64,000 bases of DNA from an uncultured Coriobacteriaceae bacterium. Lineage in GTDB: Bacteria > Actinomycetota > Coriobacteriia > Coriobacteriales > Coriobacteriaceae. The stretch is taken from positions 62,001-126,000 of the forward strand of contig CALUOP010000004.1 in assembly GCA_944322305.1 (NCBI GenBank), given 5' to 3'. The notes below the pieces were generated by a model. That model worked only from the letters and a program-made list of their open reading frames with translations. It was not told where the DNA came from and did not search any database. A program made the translations under genes and the position numbers. This document shows positions 18,083-26,891 of this stretch, piece by piece; within the stretch, counting starts at the first letter, position 1; each line of letters begins with the position of its first letter.

Positions 18083-18211
18083 AGTAACGAGGTGGTGGAG
18101 ACAGCGGGGCTCGAACCCGCGACCTCTTGACTGCCAGTCAAGCGCTCTCCCAGCTGAGCTATGCCCCCGTGGTGCGGTAGTAACTATACGGTAAGCCATC
18201 ACGGATTGCAA
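18083..18211 (-). promoter_or_regulatory. Promoter region of tRNA-Ala copy 2
   Basis: TTGCAA (18206-18211) and TATAGT (18183-18188), read on the minus strand, are 17 bases apart, as for copy 1. The interval given also spans the tRNA gene; the hexamers themselves are at the right end. Confidence 0.85.
18093..18168 (-). tRNA. tRNA-Ala(GGC), copy 2
   Basis: The 76-nt sequence is identical to copy 1, with anticodon GGC, the G3:U70 pair and an encoded CCA. It is followed by its own terminator, then tRNA-Met. Confidence 0.96.
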
Positions 18212-18814
18212 CAACTTTTTTTCGAATATGGAAGATTCGCTTCCACGAAGAAGGAGCGACGCGTCGGACCTGAAAAGCTGTCACGTAACTCGCGCGAGAC
18301 CACCGCTTGTCTTAAGAACATTACCGACCAAACGTCCAAACTTCCCGCGTCAGCCCGTGCGTTTGCGTGCTAACGCCCGGTGCCATTTCAGTTGGTCGCA
18401 ATAATGACATGGCCGATGTGGTTGGTCGCTTCAACGACGGCTAATTCTCGGAAATATGAGAGATAGATGCCATCGGAGCGGTTAAACGAAATTTGGCGGA
18501 TGTTCTCGCGTCTAACCTGAGCCTTACATGACATTACGGCGGGCAACTGAACCTTAGCTGCGATAAAGGCGCTCAACCGAAGCCTCCACTTCGGCCTAAA
18601 TGCGATAACCGCGGGCAAATGCACCGGGCGGCTGCCTTAGCGGCTATTTTCGCGATCAACCGCCGAGGCGCCCTTGCGTTAGACGCGCTTGTCGCAGCTA
18701 AGCGTCAGCCATGCCCCTGCTCTTCACCCATCGGCAACACCCGGGTAGCTTTCGGCTGCTTTTCATGCCGGGATGCTACAATCGGCTAAAGCGCGGACGG
18801 CGCGCTAAGGGCGG
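18212..18814. other. 600-bp gene-poor spacer
   Basis: No open frame here has good coding character or a ribosome-binding site. A short hairpin CCGAAG/CTTCGG lies at 18577-18594. On the minus strand, 18388-18500 resembles 16650-16750 at short scale (both contain GCGACCAA and, in one frame, an IYLS peptide), suggesting two decayed copies of one sequence flanking the tRNA genes. Confidence 0.5.
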
Positions 18815-19417
18815 ATGGGAGAGCTGATGACAGGTCAGCATGAGGTTCAACGCGACGTGATGCCGCGCGTGTATACGGGTGCGCAGCAGCTGCTGCGCTT
18901 TGTGTCGTGGCTGTACATAGCGTGGTGCGTCGTCACCACGGCGGGCTCTGTGCTGGTCGGCGTGACGGCGTTTTTCTCGGACAGGGTGTCTGACCTGCCT
19001 GAGGGCGGCGCAAGGTTCGTGATGCTTATCGTGAGCGCCGCCACGTTCTTTGTCTCTGCGGCCATCAACTTCTTCATCGCCATCTTCGCGGCGCGCTGCG
19101 CGGTGCACCCGCGCTTGGCCCGCGCGTTTCGCATCGTCACCATCGTGCTTATCGTCATCAACGTGGCCGCGCTTGGCGTGAGCGTGTTCTCCCGCCAGTT
19201 CAGCGGCGTGCTCACCAACATCTACGCGCTGTTCATCTCGGGGCTGCTGTGCTACCTCGCCACGCAGATCGCCCGCGAGCACGAGGCGGGGGAGGCGGTT
19301 GACAAGGTCGATTTGCCGCGCACCGTGATGGGCAAGCTCATCACGAGCAAGCGCAAGCTCGAGCACGCCATTGACCAGGGCGTTCTCGCTCGCTCTCCGC
19401 GCAACCAAGAAATTTGA
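18815..19417 (+). CDS. Four-helix integral membrane protein, unknown function
   Basis: The 200-residue protein has four hydrophobic helices, roughly residues 25-50, 60-90, 105-125 and 130-150, and hydrophilic ends. No catalytic motif is recognised. Two starts are close: ATG 18815 with AAGGGCGG upstream, and ATG 18827 with GGGAGAG upstream. It stands alone, followed at once by the tRNA-Val promoter. Without a family match its role is unknown. Confidence 0.75.
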   Translation: MGELMTGQHEVQRDVMPRVYTGAQQLLRFVSWLYIAWCVVTTAGSVLVGVTAFFSDRVSDLPEGGARFVMLIVSAATFFVSAAINFFIAIFAARCAVHPRLARAFRIVTIVLIVINVAALGVSVFSRQFSGVLTNIYALFISGLLCYLATQIAREHEAGEAVDKVDLPRTVMGKLITSKRKLEHAIDQGVLARSPRNQEI

Positions 19418-19426
19418 AAAAAGTTC

Positions 19427-19455
19427 TTGGCATGCGTTGGGAGCCATGCTATTAT
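19427..19455 (+). promoter_or_regulatory. Promoter of tRNA-Val
   Basis: TTGGCA (19427-19432) and TATTAT (19450-19455) with 17-base spacing, about 20 bases before the tRNA. Confidence 0.88.
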
Positions 19456-19475
19456 TCCTTTCGTTGCGAAAGCAT

Positions 19476-19550
19476 GGGCGTTTGGCTCAGGGGCAGAGCA
19501 CTTCCTTCACACGGAAGGGGTCGCTGGTTCAAATCCAGCAACGCCCACCA
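19476..19550 (+). tRNA. tRNA-Val(CAC)
   Basis: The acceptor GGGCGTT pairs with AACGCCC. The anticodon stem CTTCC/GGAAG encloses TTCACAC, anticodon CAC. CCA is encoded at 19548-19550. Confidence 0.95.
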
Positions 19551-19562
19551 TGACTTGCATGA

Positions 19563-19592
19563 GGGCTCCGAGCACCGCTTGGAGCCCTTTTT
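19563..19592 (+). terminator. Terminator of tRNA-Val
   Basis: GGGCTCC-G-AG pairs with CT-T-GGAGCCC around a short loop and is followed by TTTTT. Confidence 0.88.
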
Positions 19593-19719
19593 CGTATACG
19601 TTGCCGGTCGCAGCCTGGCGGCTCCCGCACCGGCTCGTAGGCCTCGCGCAGCCGCAAGCACCCCGTGGTTTCGCCTCCTGACAGACAACTACGCTTGCGC
19701 TTACGCGGATGTGACGGCC

Positions 19720-21741
19720 ATGATTCTTCTCGTAGACAAGGTAGGAAAAAGCTTCGGGGGGCGCACGCTCTTTTCCGGCGCGACCCTGCAGGTGAACAAG
19801 GGCGAACGCTATGCGTTGGTGGGCCCCAACGGAGCGGGCAAGACCACCATGCTCAAGATCATCATGGGGCTCGAGTCGGCCGACAGCGGCACGATCACCT
19901 ATGCCAAGGGCGTGCAGGTGGGCTACCTGGAGCAGGAAACCAAGCTGGCAAGCGAGAACCCCATCCTCACCGAGGTCATGCAGGCTGCCGTCGAGATCCA
20001 GCGCTTGGGTGCGCGCGCCGAGGAGCTGCAGGTGGCCATCGCCGAGGCGGGGGAGGACGCAGAGGGCAACCTCGAGGCGCTGCTTGCCGAGTACGGCCAG
20101 GTGCAGGATCGCTTCGAGGGCTTGGGCGGCTACGAGCTGGAGAGCAACGCGCGCCAGATCCTCGCGGGCCTGGGCTTCAAGGTCGAGGACTTCTCGCGCC
20201 CCTGCTCGGAGTTCTCGGGCGGCTGGCAGATGCGCATCGCGCTGGCCAAGCTCTTCCTGCGCCGTCCCGACCTGCTTCTGCTCGACGAGCCCACCAACCA
20301 CCTGGACCTCGAGAGCGTCCAGTGGCTGCGCGGCTTCATCGCCGCCTACGAGGGTGCGGTGCTCATCGTTTCCCACGACCGCGCCTTCATGGACGCCTGC
20401 GTGGACCACGTGGCCGCGCTTGAGAACCGCCGCATCACCGTCTACACCGGCAACTACACCTCCTACCTCAAGCAGCGCGAGGACAACCTCGAGCAGATGC
20501 GCGCCAAGCGCGCCGCCCAGGAGCGCGAGATCGCCCACATGCAGGTGTTCGTAGACAAGTTCCGCTACAAGCCCACCAAGGCCGCCCAGGCCCAGGAGCG
20601 CATGCGCCGCATCGAGCAGATCAAAAAGGAGCTCGTGGTGCTGCCCGAGGGCCACAAGCACGTGGACTTCAAGTTCCCCGACCCGCCGCGCTCCGGCGAC
20701 ATGGTCGTCAGCCTGGAGCATGTGGCCAAGCACTACGGCGAGAAGCACGTCTACGAGGATGTGAACCTGACGCTGTACCGCGGTGACCACGTGGCGCTGG
20801 TGGGTCCCAACGGCGCGGGCAAGTCCACCCTCATGAAGATCGTGGCAGCCGTCGAGCAGCCCACGCGCGGCACCCGCTCGCTCGGCGTTAACGTGGGCTG
20901 CGCCTACTACGCGCAGCACCAGCTCGAGGGCCTCAACGAGGGGCGCACGGTGCTGCAGGAGATCGACGCGGTGGCGCCCGGCTGGACGGTGCCGCAGGAG
21001 CGCAGCCTCCTGGGCGCGTTCCTCTTCTCAGGCGACGACGTCGAGAAGCGCGTGGGCGTGCTCTCGGGCGGCGAGCGGGCGCGTTTGGCGCTGGCCAAGA
21101 TGCTCGTGGCGCCTGAGGCGCTGCTGTGCCTGGACGAGCCCACCAACCACCTGGACATCGACTCGGTGGACATGCTGGAGCAGGCGCTCAAGCAGTTCCC
21201 GGGCACCATCGTGCTTATCAGCCACGACGAGCACCTGGTGCGCGCGGTGGCCAACCGCGTGGTGGACGTGCGCGACGGAAAGATCACCGTGTATGACGGC
21301 GACTACGACTACTACCTCTGGAAGCGCGAGGACCTGGCTGCGCGCGCCGCAGAAGAGGCGGGCAAAAAGGACGCTCCCGCCCAAGGCGCTGCGGCTTCTG
21401 CGCAGGCCGCGCCCGCAGCACCTGCAGCCGCGCCCGTGCGCGAGAAGAAGACTAAGGAGCAGAAGCGCGCCGAGGCTCAGGCCCGCGCCGAGCTCAACCG
21501 CCGTCTGAAGAAGCGCCGTGCGCGCCTGTCCGAGCTTGAGAAGGCGCTCACCGCCGCGCAGAAGCGCTACGACGAGCTTATGGCCCTCATGGCCACCGAG
21601 GAGCTCTACGCCGACACCAAGCGCTTCGACGAGGCCATGCAGGAGTACACGGCGCTCAAGAAGAAGCTGCCCCTCATCGAGGAGGAGTGGCTCGAGCTTT
21701 CCGAGGAGATCGAGCAGGAGGTTGCCCATGCGTCTGCCTAA
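19720..21741 (+). CDS. ABC-F family ATPase (Uup-like, ribosome-associated)
   Basis: Soluble double-ATPase protein without membrane domains; the family acts on the ribosome in translation or antibiotic protection. In 673 residues there are two complete cassettes: [33 protein letters not shown] and then [32 protein letters not shown]. They are joined by the charged linker typical of ABC-F. The C-terminus carries an Ala/Pro-rich stretch and a coiled coil (about 600-670), as in Uup. ATG 19720 starts at the family-typical [11 protein letters not shown] 19711 is also possible. No resistance specificity can be inferred. Confidence 0.93.
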   Translation: MILLVDKVGKSFGGRTLFSGATLQVNKGERYALVGPNGAGKTTMLKIIMGLESADSGTITYAKGVQVGYLEQETKLASENPILTEVMQAAVEIQRLGARAEELQVAIAEAGEDAEGNLEALLAEYGQVQDRFEGLGGYELESNARQILAGLGFKVEDFSRPCSEFSGGWQMRIALAKLFLRRPDLLLLDEPTNHLDLESVQWLRGFIAAYEGAVLIVSHDRAFMDACVDHVAALENRRITVYTGNYTSYLKQREDNLEQMRAKRAAQEREIAHMQVFVDKFRYKPTKAAQAQERMRRIEQIKKELVVLPEGHKHVDFKFPDPPRSGDMVVSLEHVAKHYGEKHVYEDVNLTLYRGDHVALVGPNGAGKSTLMKIVAAVEQPTRGTRSLGVNVGCAYYAQHQLEGLNEGRTVLQEIDAVAPGWTVPQERSLLGAFLFSGDDVEKRVGVLSGGERARLALAKMLVAPEALLCLDEPTNHLDIDSVDMLEQALKQFPGTIVLISHDEHLVRAVANRVVDVRDGKITVYDGDYDYYLWKREDLAARAAEEAGKKDAPAQGAAASAQAAPAAPAAAPVREKKTKEQKRAEAQARAELNRRLKKRRARLSELEKALTAAQKRYDELMALMATEELYADTKRFDEAMQEYTALKKKLPLIEEEWLELSEEIEQEVAHASA

Positions 21742-22033
21742 GTCGCGCGCCTTCGCGCTTGCCGCATCCATCCTCGCGGTTATCCTGCGCATCTTCGGGA
21801 TTGCGCTGTGCGTGCTCACCGTGGTGCTGTGCTTCGCTGGGGCCGCGGCGCGCCTGTCGATCGTGGGCCTCGTGGTCGACCTCTCGCGGATGCTGCCCGA
21901 CGTCATCGCCGGCTACGGGGTGATGACCACGCCCTTCGGCGGCGTGTTCCGCTTAGACTTCGCCATCATGGCCGTGGTGTTCTTCGCGGCCGACTACCTG
22001 CTTTGTCGGCTCTCGCGCGCCCTGCGCCCGTAA
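21728..22033 (+). CDS. Small membrane protein, unknown
   Basis: The 101-residue protein has a basic start and two long hydrophobic segments (about residues 8-48 and 75-95). The ATG overlaps the end of the ABC-F gene by 14 bases in another frame, with AGGAGG seven bases upstream, so translation is probably coupled. No family is recognised. The next gene, a membrane protease, follows after 14 bases. Confidence 0.72.
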   Translation: MRLPKSRAFALAASILAVILRIFGIALCVLTVVLCFAGAAARLSIVGLVVDLSRMLPDVIAGYGVMTTPFGGVFRLDFAIMAVVFFAADYLLCRLSRALRP

Positions 22034-22047
22034 CGCTTGGAGTTCCC

Positions 22048-22749
22048 ATGGGACTTTCCTACCTTGTCAGCCTGCTCGTGCAGGCGGCGGCGCTCATCAT
22101 CGGCATCGTGGTGCACGAGAGCGCCCACGCCCTCACGGCCTTTTTGCTGGGCGATAAGACCGCTCGCTCGCGGGGCCGCGTGTCGCTCAACCCCCTGAGC
22201 CACATCGACCCGTTCGGTACGGTCCTCCTGCCGTTGCTGATGATCCTCGCCGGCGGGCCGGTCTTCGCTTTCGCAAAACCCGTCCCGGTGAACCTGCGCA
22301 ACCTCAAGCATCCCAAGCGCGACGAGGTGCTGGTGGCGCTTGCGGGTCCGGCCTCCAACATCGCGCTGGCGGCTGTGGCGGCGGTCCTCTGGGGCGGTCT
22401 GGCCGCCGGCTACGACGCGCTGCCCTTGAGCGCGGACGCCGCGGTGGGCGTCGCCCAGTTCCTTGCCTCGCTTATGCTCGTGAGCCTCTCGCTGGCGTTT
22501 TTCAACCTGATTCCGCTGCCGCCGCTCGACGGCTCCTCGGTGCTCGTGCTGCTGCTCCGCGGGCAGGCGCTTCAAACGTACTACCGTATCCAGCGCTACG
22601 CCATGCCCATCCTCATCATCGTGCTCTACCTGCTGCCGAGCGTCACGGGCATCGACCTTGTCGGCCTGTACTTCAACGCTACGGTGTACCCGCTGGCCAA
22701 CGCGCTGCTTGACTTCGGGGCAGGGCTGTTCGGGCTCGCCGCGCTGTAG
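22048..22749 (+). CDS. Site-2 protease family protein (M50B)
   Basis: A 233-residue polytopic membrane metalloprotease of the compact type without PDZ. Zinc ligands are HESAH at residues 23-27 and the Asp in LIPLPPLDGS. A conserved LNPLSHIDPFGT motif follows the first helices. TTGGAG precedes the ATG. Such proteases are commonly encoded just upstream of scpAB in Gram-positive genomes, as here, but the substrate is unknown. It differs from the RseP-type protease near 11 kb. Confidence 0.9.
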   Translation: MGLSYLVSLLVQAAALIIGIVVHESAHALTAFLLGDKTARSRGRVSLNPLSHIDPFGTVLLPLLMILAGGPVFAFAKPVPVNLRNLKHPKRDEVLVALAGPASNIALAAVAAVLWGGLAAGYDALPLSADAAVGVAQFLASLMLVSLSLAFFNLIPLPPLDGSSVLVLLLRGQALQTYYRIQRYAMPILIIVLYLLPSVTGIDLVGLYFNATVYPLANALLDFGAGLFGLAAL

Positions 22750-22850
22750 GCCGGGCGTCGGGTGCCGGGCCTGCTGGAGATCTGCCGGGCGGCGCGCAGC
22801 TGATGCGCTACACTTAGCAGGTCAAACCTTGGGCGAGCCGTCTGCCCACC

Positions 22851-22918
22851 GGGGCGCGGGCGATAAGAACCCGGATTTTGCCCGATAACAAAATCCGGAA
22901 CCTTATCACCTGCGCCCC
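22851..22918. repeat. Palindrome B1 (family B, first doublet)
   Basis: 68 nt with outer arms GGGGCGC/GCGCCCC, then GATAAG/CTTATC, then CGGATTTTG/CAAAATCCG around CCCGATAA. It pairs in composition with B4 near 27.87 kb, which has the same GATAAG and GGGGC features. Confidence 0.85.
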
Positions 22919-22949
22919 TGAGGGCAACTTGCTTGATGCGCTGCCGTCT

Positions 22950-23027
22950 CGCCTTGGCTGCGGGGGACAAGGTTCTCAGATTTGATATCGGGTAAATCTG
23001 ACGTTTTTGTCCCCTGCAGCCAAGGCG
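22950..23027. repeat. Palindrome B2 (family B, first doublet)
   Basis: 78 nt. Arms 22950-22968 and 23009-23027 are complementary over 19 nt with one mismatch. The core AGATTT-GATATCGGGT-AAATCT is the family B core in opposite orientation to B1. A 31-nt spacer separates it from B1. The gap 22750-23088 holds nothing else recognisable except the start region of scpA. Confidence 0.87.
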
Positions 23028-23088
23028 CCAACCAAGGCATGCTCGCACGTCGTTTCTTATCGCACGTAGGAGTTCAGGAGGTGAAGGG

Positions 23089-23898
23089 ATGTCATACCGC
23101 GTCGCCACGCAGGCCTATACCGGACCGTTCGACCTGCTTTTGCAGCTTGTCTCGCGGCAGAAGGTCGACATCGGCTCCATCTCCATCTCCGAGGTGGCCG
23201 AGCAGTACCTCGCGGAGGTGGAGCGCATGGGTGCGCTCGACCTCGACGTGGCGAGCGACTTTCTGCTCGTGGCCTCCACGCTTCTCGACATCAAGGCGGC
23301 CTCGCTCGTGCCCGACGAGCCGCGCCGCCCTGACCCGGACGAGGAAGAGGACGACGAGCTCGCCAACCTCACGGGCGACGAGCTGCGCGAGGTGCTTATC
23401 GCCCGCCTCATCGCCTACAAGCAGTTCCGCAACGCCGCCGCGGCGCTGGGCGCGCGCATGGAGGCCGAGAGTCGCATGCACCCGCGCGTGGCCGGCCCCG
23501 ATCCGGAGTTCTTGGGCATCATGCCCGACTACCTGGCCGGCATCACGCTGCGCGGCCTCGCCGTCATCTGCGCCGACATCGACGGCCGGCGCGAGTCGTT
23601 TCTGCTTGAGGCCGAGCACGTGGCACCTAAGCGCGTGCCGCTCGACCTCGCGGTTGCCTCGGTTGACCGCTTCACCTTGAACCGCGGGCACCTCACCTTC
23701 AGCGAGCTGCTCGACGGCTCTTCCAACGTTGAGCAGGTGGTGGTGACCTTCCTCGCCATCCTGGAGCTCGCCAAGCGCGGGTCGCTCACGTTGGAGCAGG
23801 CCGAGCTTTTCGGCACCATCGTGATCGACCGCGTGCCGGGCGCGGAGCCCTACCAGGCCGGCGAAGCGCTCGACTCCGACGATCCCGCCACTGCGTAA
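23089..23898 (+). CDS. scpA: Segregation and condensation protein A
   Basis: Kleisin subunit of the SMC-ScpAB condensin that compacts and segregates the chromosome. In 269 residues there is the N-terminal YTGPFDLLLQLVSRQKVDI helix pair that binds the SMC neck, an acidic linker (PDEEEDDE near residue 85) and a C-terminal winged helix binding the SMC cap (VVVTFLAILELAKRGSLTLEQ). AGGAGGTGAAGGG precedes the ATG. scpB follows after 12 bases. Confidence 0.97.
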   Translation: MSYRVATQAYTGPFDLLLQLVSRQKVDIGSISISEVAEQYLAEVERMGALDLDVASDFLLVASTLLDIKAASLVPDEPRRPDPDEEEDDELANLTGDELREVLIARLIAYKQFRNAAAALGARMEAESRMHPRVAGPDPEFLGIMPDYLAGITLRGLAVICADIDGRRESFLLEAEHVAPKRVPLDLAVASVDRFTLNRGHLTFSELLDGSSNVEQVVVTFLAILELAKRGSLTLEQAELFGTIVIDRVPGAEPYQAGEALDSDDPATA

Positions 23899-23910
23899 AG
23901 GAGAACCCCC

Positions 23911-24636
23911 ATGGCCGATCTGGATAAGCTCGAGGCGACCTCGCTCAAAGGCGCGCTCGAAGCGCTTCTGCTGGTGTCGAGCGACCCGGTGAGCGCAAGC
24001 GCGCTGGCCGCAGTGCTCAAGGCCACTCCCGGCGAGGTGGCGAGTGCCTTAGCCGAGCTCAAGGTTGAGTACGAGGAGGCCAACCGGGGCTTCCAGCTGC
24101 GCGAGGTCGCCGGCGGCTGGCGCCTGTTTACTCACCCTGCCTACCACGACCAGGTTGAGGCTTTCGTGCTGTCGTGGGACACCCAGAAGCTCTCCCAGGC
24201 CGCGCTTGAGACGCTCGCGGTCATCGCCTACCACCAGCCGGTGACGCGCGAGATGGTCAAGGGCATTCGCGGAGTCAACTCCGACGGCGTGATCTCCTCG
24301 CTCGTGGACAAGGGCTTGGTGCGCGAGCTCGGGCGCGACAAGGAGCGCGGGCAGGCCATCATCTACGGCACCACCAACGCCTTCTTGGAGAAATTCGGCC
24401 TACGGAGCTTGAAGGACCTGCCCGATCTGGAGCAGTTCGCCCCAGACGAGCAAGCGCGCCAGTTCATCCGCGAGCGCCTTTCGGGCCGCTCGATCCAAAG
24501 CACCCTGGAGGAGACGGCCGAAGACCTGGACGAGGAGCGCGCGCTCGCCGACGAGGCTGAGACCGAGGACGACGAGCTCGTGATCATCGGGAACGCCGAT
24601 ACGGACGCGGATGCCGAGGAGGGCTTCGATGAGTAA
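23911..24636 (+). CDS. scpB: Segregation and condensation protein B
   Basis: Dimeric kite protein of the SMC complex. The 241 residues hold two winged-helix domains: LKGALEALLLVSSDPVSASALA at the start, and the second with LAVIAYHQPVTREMVKGIRG and LVRELGRDKERGQAIIYGTT. A long acidic C-terminal tail (about 185-241) is typical of actinobacterial ScpB. It overlaps the rluB start by eight bases, implying coupling. Confidence 0.97.
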   Translation: MADLDKLEATSLKGALEALLLVSSDPVSASALAAVLKATPGEVASALAELKVEYEEANRGFQLREVAGGWRLFTHPAYHDQVEAFVLSWDTQKLSQAALETLAVIAYHQPVTREMVKGIRGVNSDGVISSLVDKGLVRELGRDKERGQAIIYGTTNAFLEKFGLRSLKDLPDLEQFAPDEQARQFIRERLSGRSIQSTLEETAEDLDEERALADEAETEDDELVIIGNADTDADAEEGFDE

Positions 24637-25450
24637 GGACGCCGCAGCGCCGCAGGCGGGCGGGGAGCGTCTTGTGCCCATGCGGCTGCAGCGCTTTCTG
24701 GCACGCGCCGGCGCCGCCAGCCGCCGCGGCTCGGAGAACCTCATGACCGCCGGGCGCGTGCGCGTGAACGGCGAGGTGGTGACCGAGCTCGGCGCCAAGG
24801 TCGATCCGCTCGTCGACGAGGTCACGCTCGACGGGATGCCGGTGCGCCTGCCGGCCGAGCCTGTGTACCTGATGCTCAACAAGCCCGCCGGCTACCTCAC
24901 CACCATGAGCGACCCGCAGGGGCGCCCCTGCGTGGCGAGCCTGGTGCCGCGCAAGCGCTACCCGGGCCTGTTCCCGGTGGGGCGCCTGGACAAGGACACC
25001 ACGGGGCTTCTGCTCTTCACCACCGACGGCACGCTGGCCCAAAACCTCCTGCACCCCTCTAAGCACGTGGACAAGCACTACGTGGCGTTGGTTGACGGCG
25101 TGGTGGACGAGAACGGCTTGGAGCCGCTGCGCCGCGGCATCGAGCTCGACGACGGTCCGTGCCAGCCGGCTCGCGCCCGCGTGCTTAAGGCGCGCGAGGC
25201 GCTCTCCGTGTGCCCCTACGGCGTGCCTTCGGGCGACACCTGCGTGGAGGTTGTCATCCACGAGGGGCGCAAGAACCAGGTGAAGCGCATGCTGGGCAAG
25301 ATCGGTCACCCGGTGCTGCGTTTGCACCGCTCCACCTTCGGGCCGCTAGAGCTCACCGGGGTGGAGGAGGGCAGCTGGCGCCACCTCGCCCCTGAAGAAG
25401 TGCGCAAGCTTACGCAGGCTTGCGCCCACCTTGACAAAAACACGCTATAA
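24629..25450 (+). CDS. rluB: 23S rRNA pseudouridine synthase, RluB/RsuA family
   Basis: It isomerises a uridine in 23S rRNA to pseudouridine. An N-terminal S4 RNA-binding domain (MRLQRFLARAGAASRRGSE) precedes the catalytic domain with GRLDKDTTGLLLFTTDG, whose Asp is the nucleophile. KNQVKRMLGKIGHPVLRLHR closes the fold. The ATG at 24629 overlaps the scpB stop and has GAGGAGGGC upstream. The length, 273 residues, is normal. Exact target site (RluB versus RsuA-like) is inferred from context with scpAB. Confidence 0.93.
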   Translation: MSKDAAAPQAGGERLVPMRLQRFLARAGAASRRGSENLMTAGRVRVNGEVVTELGAKVDPLVDEVTLDGMPVRLPAEPVYLMLNKPAGYLTTMSDPQGRPCVASLVPRKRYPGLFPVGRLDKDTTGLLLFTTDGTLAQNLLHPSKHVDKHYVALVDGVVDENGLEPLRRGIELDDGPCQPARARVLKAREALSVCPYGVPSGDTCVEVVIHEGRKNQVKRMLGKIGHPVLRLHRSTFGPLELTGVEEGSWRHLAPEEVRKLTQACAHLDKNTL

Positions 25451-25497
25451 TCTCTGCGTTTGAGAGCTCAGCCCCCACCGGAAAGGACGTTTTGAGG

Positions 25498-26166
25498 ATG
25501 ACGGAAAGCATTACCCTGCGCGGCTACTATGCCACCGAGCGTGCCCGCGTGCTCTACCTCCGCCACCCGCAGACCGTCTACAACGAGGGGGACCGCACCT
25601 GCGGCCAGGTGAACCCGCCGCTCTCCGAGCTCGGGGAGCGTCAGCGCGCTCGGGCCGAGGAGGCGCTCGTCGCCTGGGCGCCCACGCGCATCGTCGCAAG
25701 CCCGCTCGAGCGCTGCCGCGCCATCGCCGACCCAGCCGCCGCGCGCTTGGGGCTTACCGTCGAGGCCGACCCGCGCTGGATGGAGCTCGCCTACGGCCCC
25801 CTCGAGGGCATCAGCCAGCGCGAGGCGCACGCTAAGGGCCTGCCCTCCCAGCTCGACCCGGAGTGGCCGGCGCCGGGCGCGGAGTCGCTCGAGACTCTCG
25901 AGGAGCGCGTGTTTGCCGCGCTGCGCGACCTTGTTTCCAGCGCGGCGCAAGGCGACCGCATCGCCATCGTGGCGCACGGCGGGGTGATGCGCCCGCTGTT
26001 CTCGTACGTGTTCCACACGCACACCAAGGACATATGGTTCAACATGAAGACGCAGAACGTCGGCAGCACGCTGTTCTCGCTCAAAGACACCGGCGAGCTG
26101 TGCCTGCAGGCGTTCAACCTCACGCCCGAGGAGCTTGTGGCCCGCTGCGCAAACGGCGGCTGCTAG
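25498..26166 (+). CDS. Histidine phosphatase family protein
   Basis: The 222-residue protein belongs to the phosphoglycerate-mutase-like branch. The phosphorylated His is in VLYLRHPQT (RHP where RHG is usual), the general acid in ELAYGPLEGIS, and the second His in IVAHGGVMRPL. The substrate cannot be told. The ATG at 25498 has AAAGGA upstream. A TATAAT at 25446-25451 may be a -10, but the nearby TTGACA is only nine bases away, so no normal promoter is formed. It precedes cmk by 32 bases. Confidence 0.85.
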   Translation: MTESITLRGYYATERARVLYLRHPQTVYNEGDRTCGQVNPPLSELGERQRARAEEALVAWAPTRIVASPLERCRAIADPAAARLGLTVEADPRWMELAYGPLEGISQREAHAKGLPSQLDPEWPAPGAESLETLEERVFAALRDLVSSAAQGDRIAIVAHGGVMRPLFSYVFHTHTKDIWFNMKTQNVGSTLFSLKDTGELCLQAFNLTPEELVARCANGGC

Positions 26167-26198
26167 GGCGTGAAGGTAACGCAAGCAAGGAGGAGTGC

Positions 26199-26891
26199 AT
26201 GATCGTTGCGATCGACGGGCCGGCGGGCTCGGGTAAGTCTACGATAGCCGGCCTCGCAGCCGAGCGCTTCGGCATGGCCAAGCTGGATACGGGGGCGATG
26301 TACCGCGCAGTGGCGCTGGCGGCGCTTGAGCGCGGCGTGGCGCTTGACGACGCAGAAGCGCTCACCGAGCTTGCCCATGCCGTTTCGCTCACCTTCGAGC
26401 CCGACGCAGCTGGCATGCTGCGCATCTGCCTGGACGGCCGCGACGTTTCACGCGAGATCCGCACGCCTGAGGTCGACGCGGCGGTGTCGCTCGTAGCCGC
26501 GGTGCCCGGGGTGCGCGAGGGCCTGGTGGTCCAGCAGCGCCGCTTTGCCGAGAACCACGACGTGGTGGCCGAAGGGCGCGACATCGGCACGGTGGTGTTC
26601 CCCGAAGCCGAGGTGAAGGTGTTCCTCACGGCTGACCCGGCCGAGCGCGCGCGCCGCCGCGTGCTGCAGCGCCACGGCGGTCAGATGGACGACAAGGACG
26701 CCTTCGAGGCCGAGGTGGCCGAGACCCTCGCCGGCATCGAGGAGCGCGACCGCATCGACTCCTCGCGCGACGTGGCCCCGCTCAAACCCGCGCCTGACGC
26801 GGTGAAGGTCGACTCCTCGGCGCTGTCCGTCGACGGCGTGCTCGACCGCATCGCCGCGCTTGTCCGCCCGCATCTTGAGGAGTCGCGATGA
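26199..26891 (+). CDS. cmk: Cytidylate kinase
   Basis: Phosphorylates CMP and dCMP. The 230-residue protein has the P-loop IDGPAGSGKSTIA, KLDTGAMYRAVAL, REIRTPEVDAAVS and the CMP-site motif VAEGRDIGTVVFPEA, with RIDSSRDVAPL near the end. AAGGAGGAG precedes the ATG. The stop overlaps the plsC start (ATGA). The cmk-plsC-ispH order is common in Gram-positive genomes. Confidence 0.97.
   Translation: MIVAIDGPAGSGKSTIAGLAAERFGMAKLDTGAMYRAVALAALERGVALDDAEALTELAHAVSLTFEPDAAGMLRICLDGRDVSREIRTPEVDAAVSLVAAVPGVREGLVVQQRRFAENHDVVAEGRDIGTVVFPEAEVKVFLTADPAERARRRVLQRHGGQMDDKDAFEAEVAETLAGIEERDRIDSSRDVAPLKPAPDAVKVDSSALSVDGVLDRIAALVRPHLEESR

Noticed and set aside
25431-25451. TTGACA and TATAAT near 25440 taken as a strong promoter
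   Set aside because: The hexamers are only nine bases apart, too close for sigma-70 recognition; one of them may be used with another partner.
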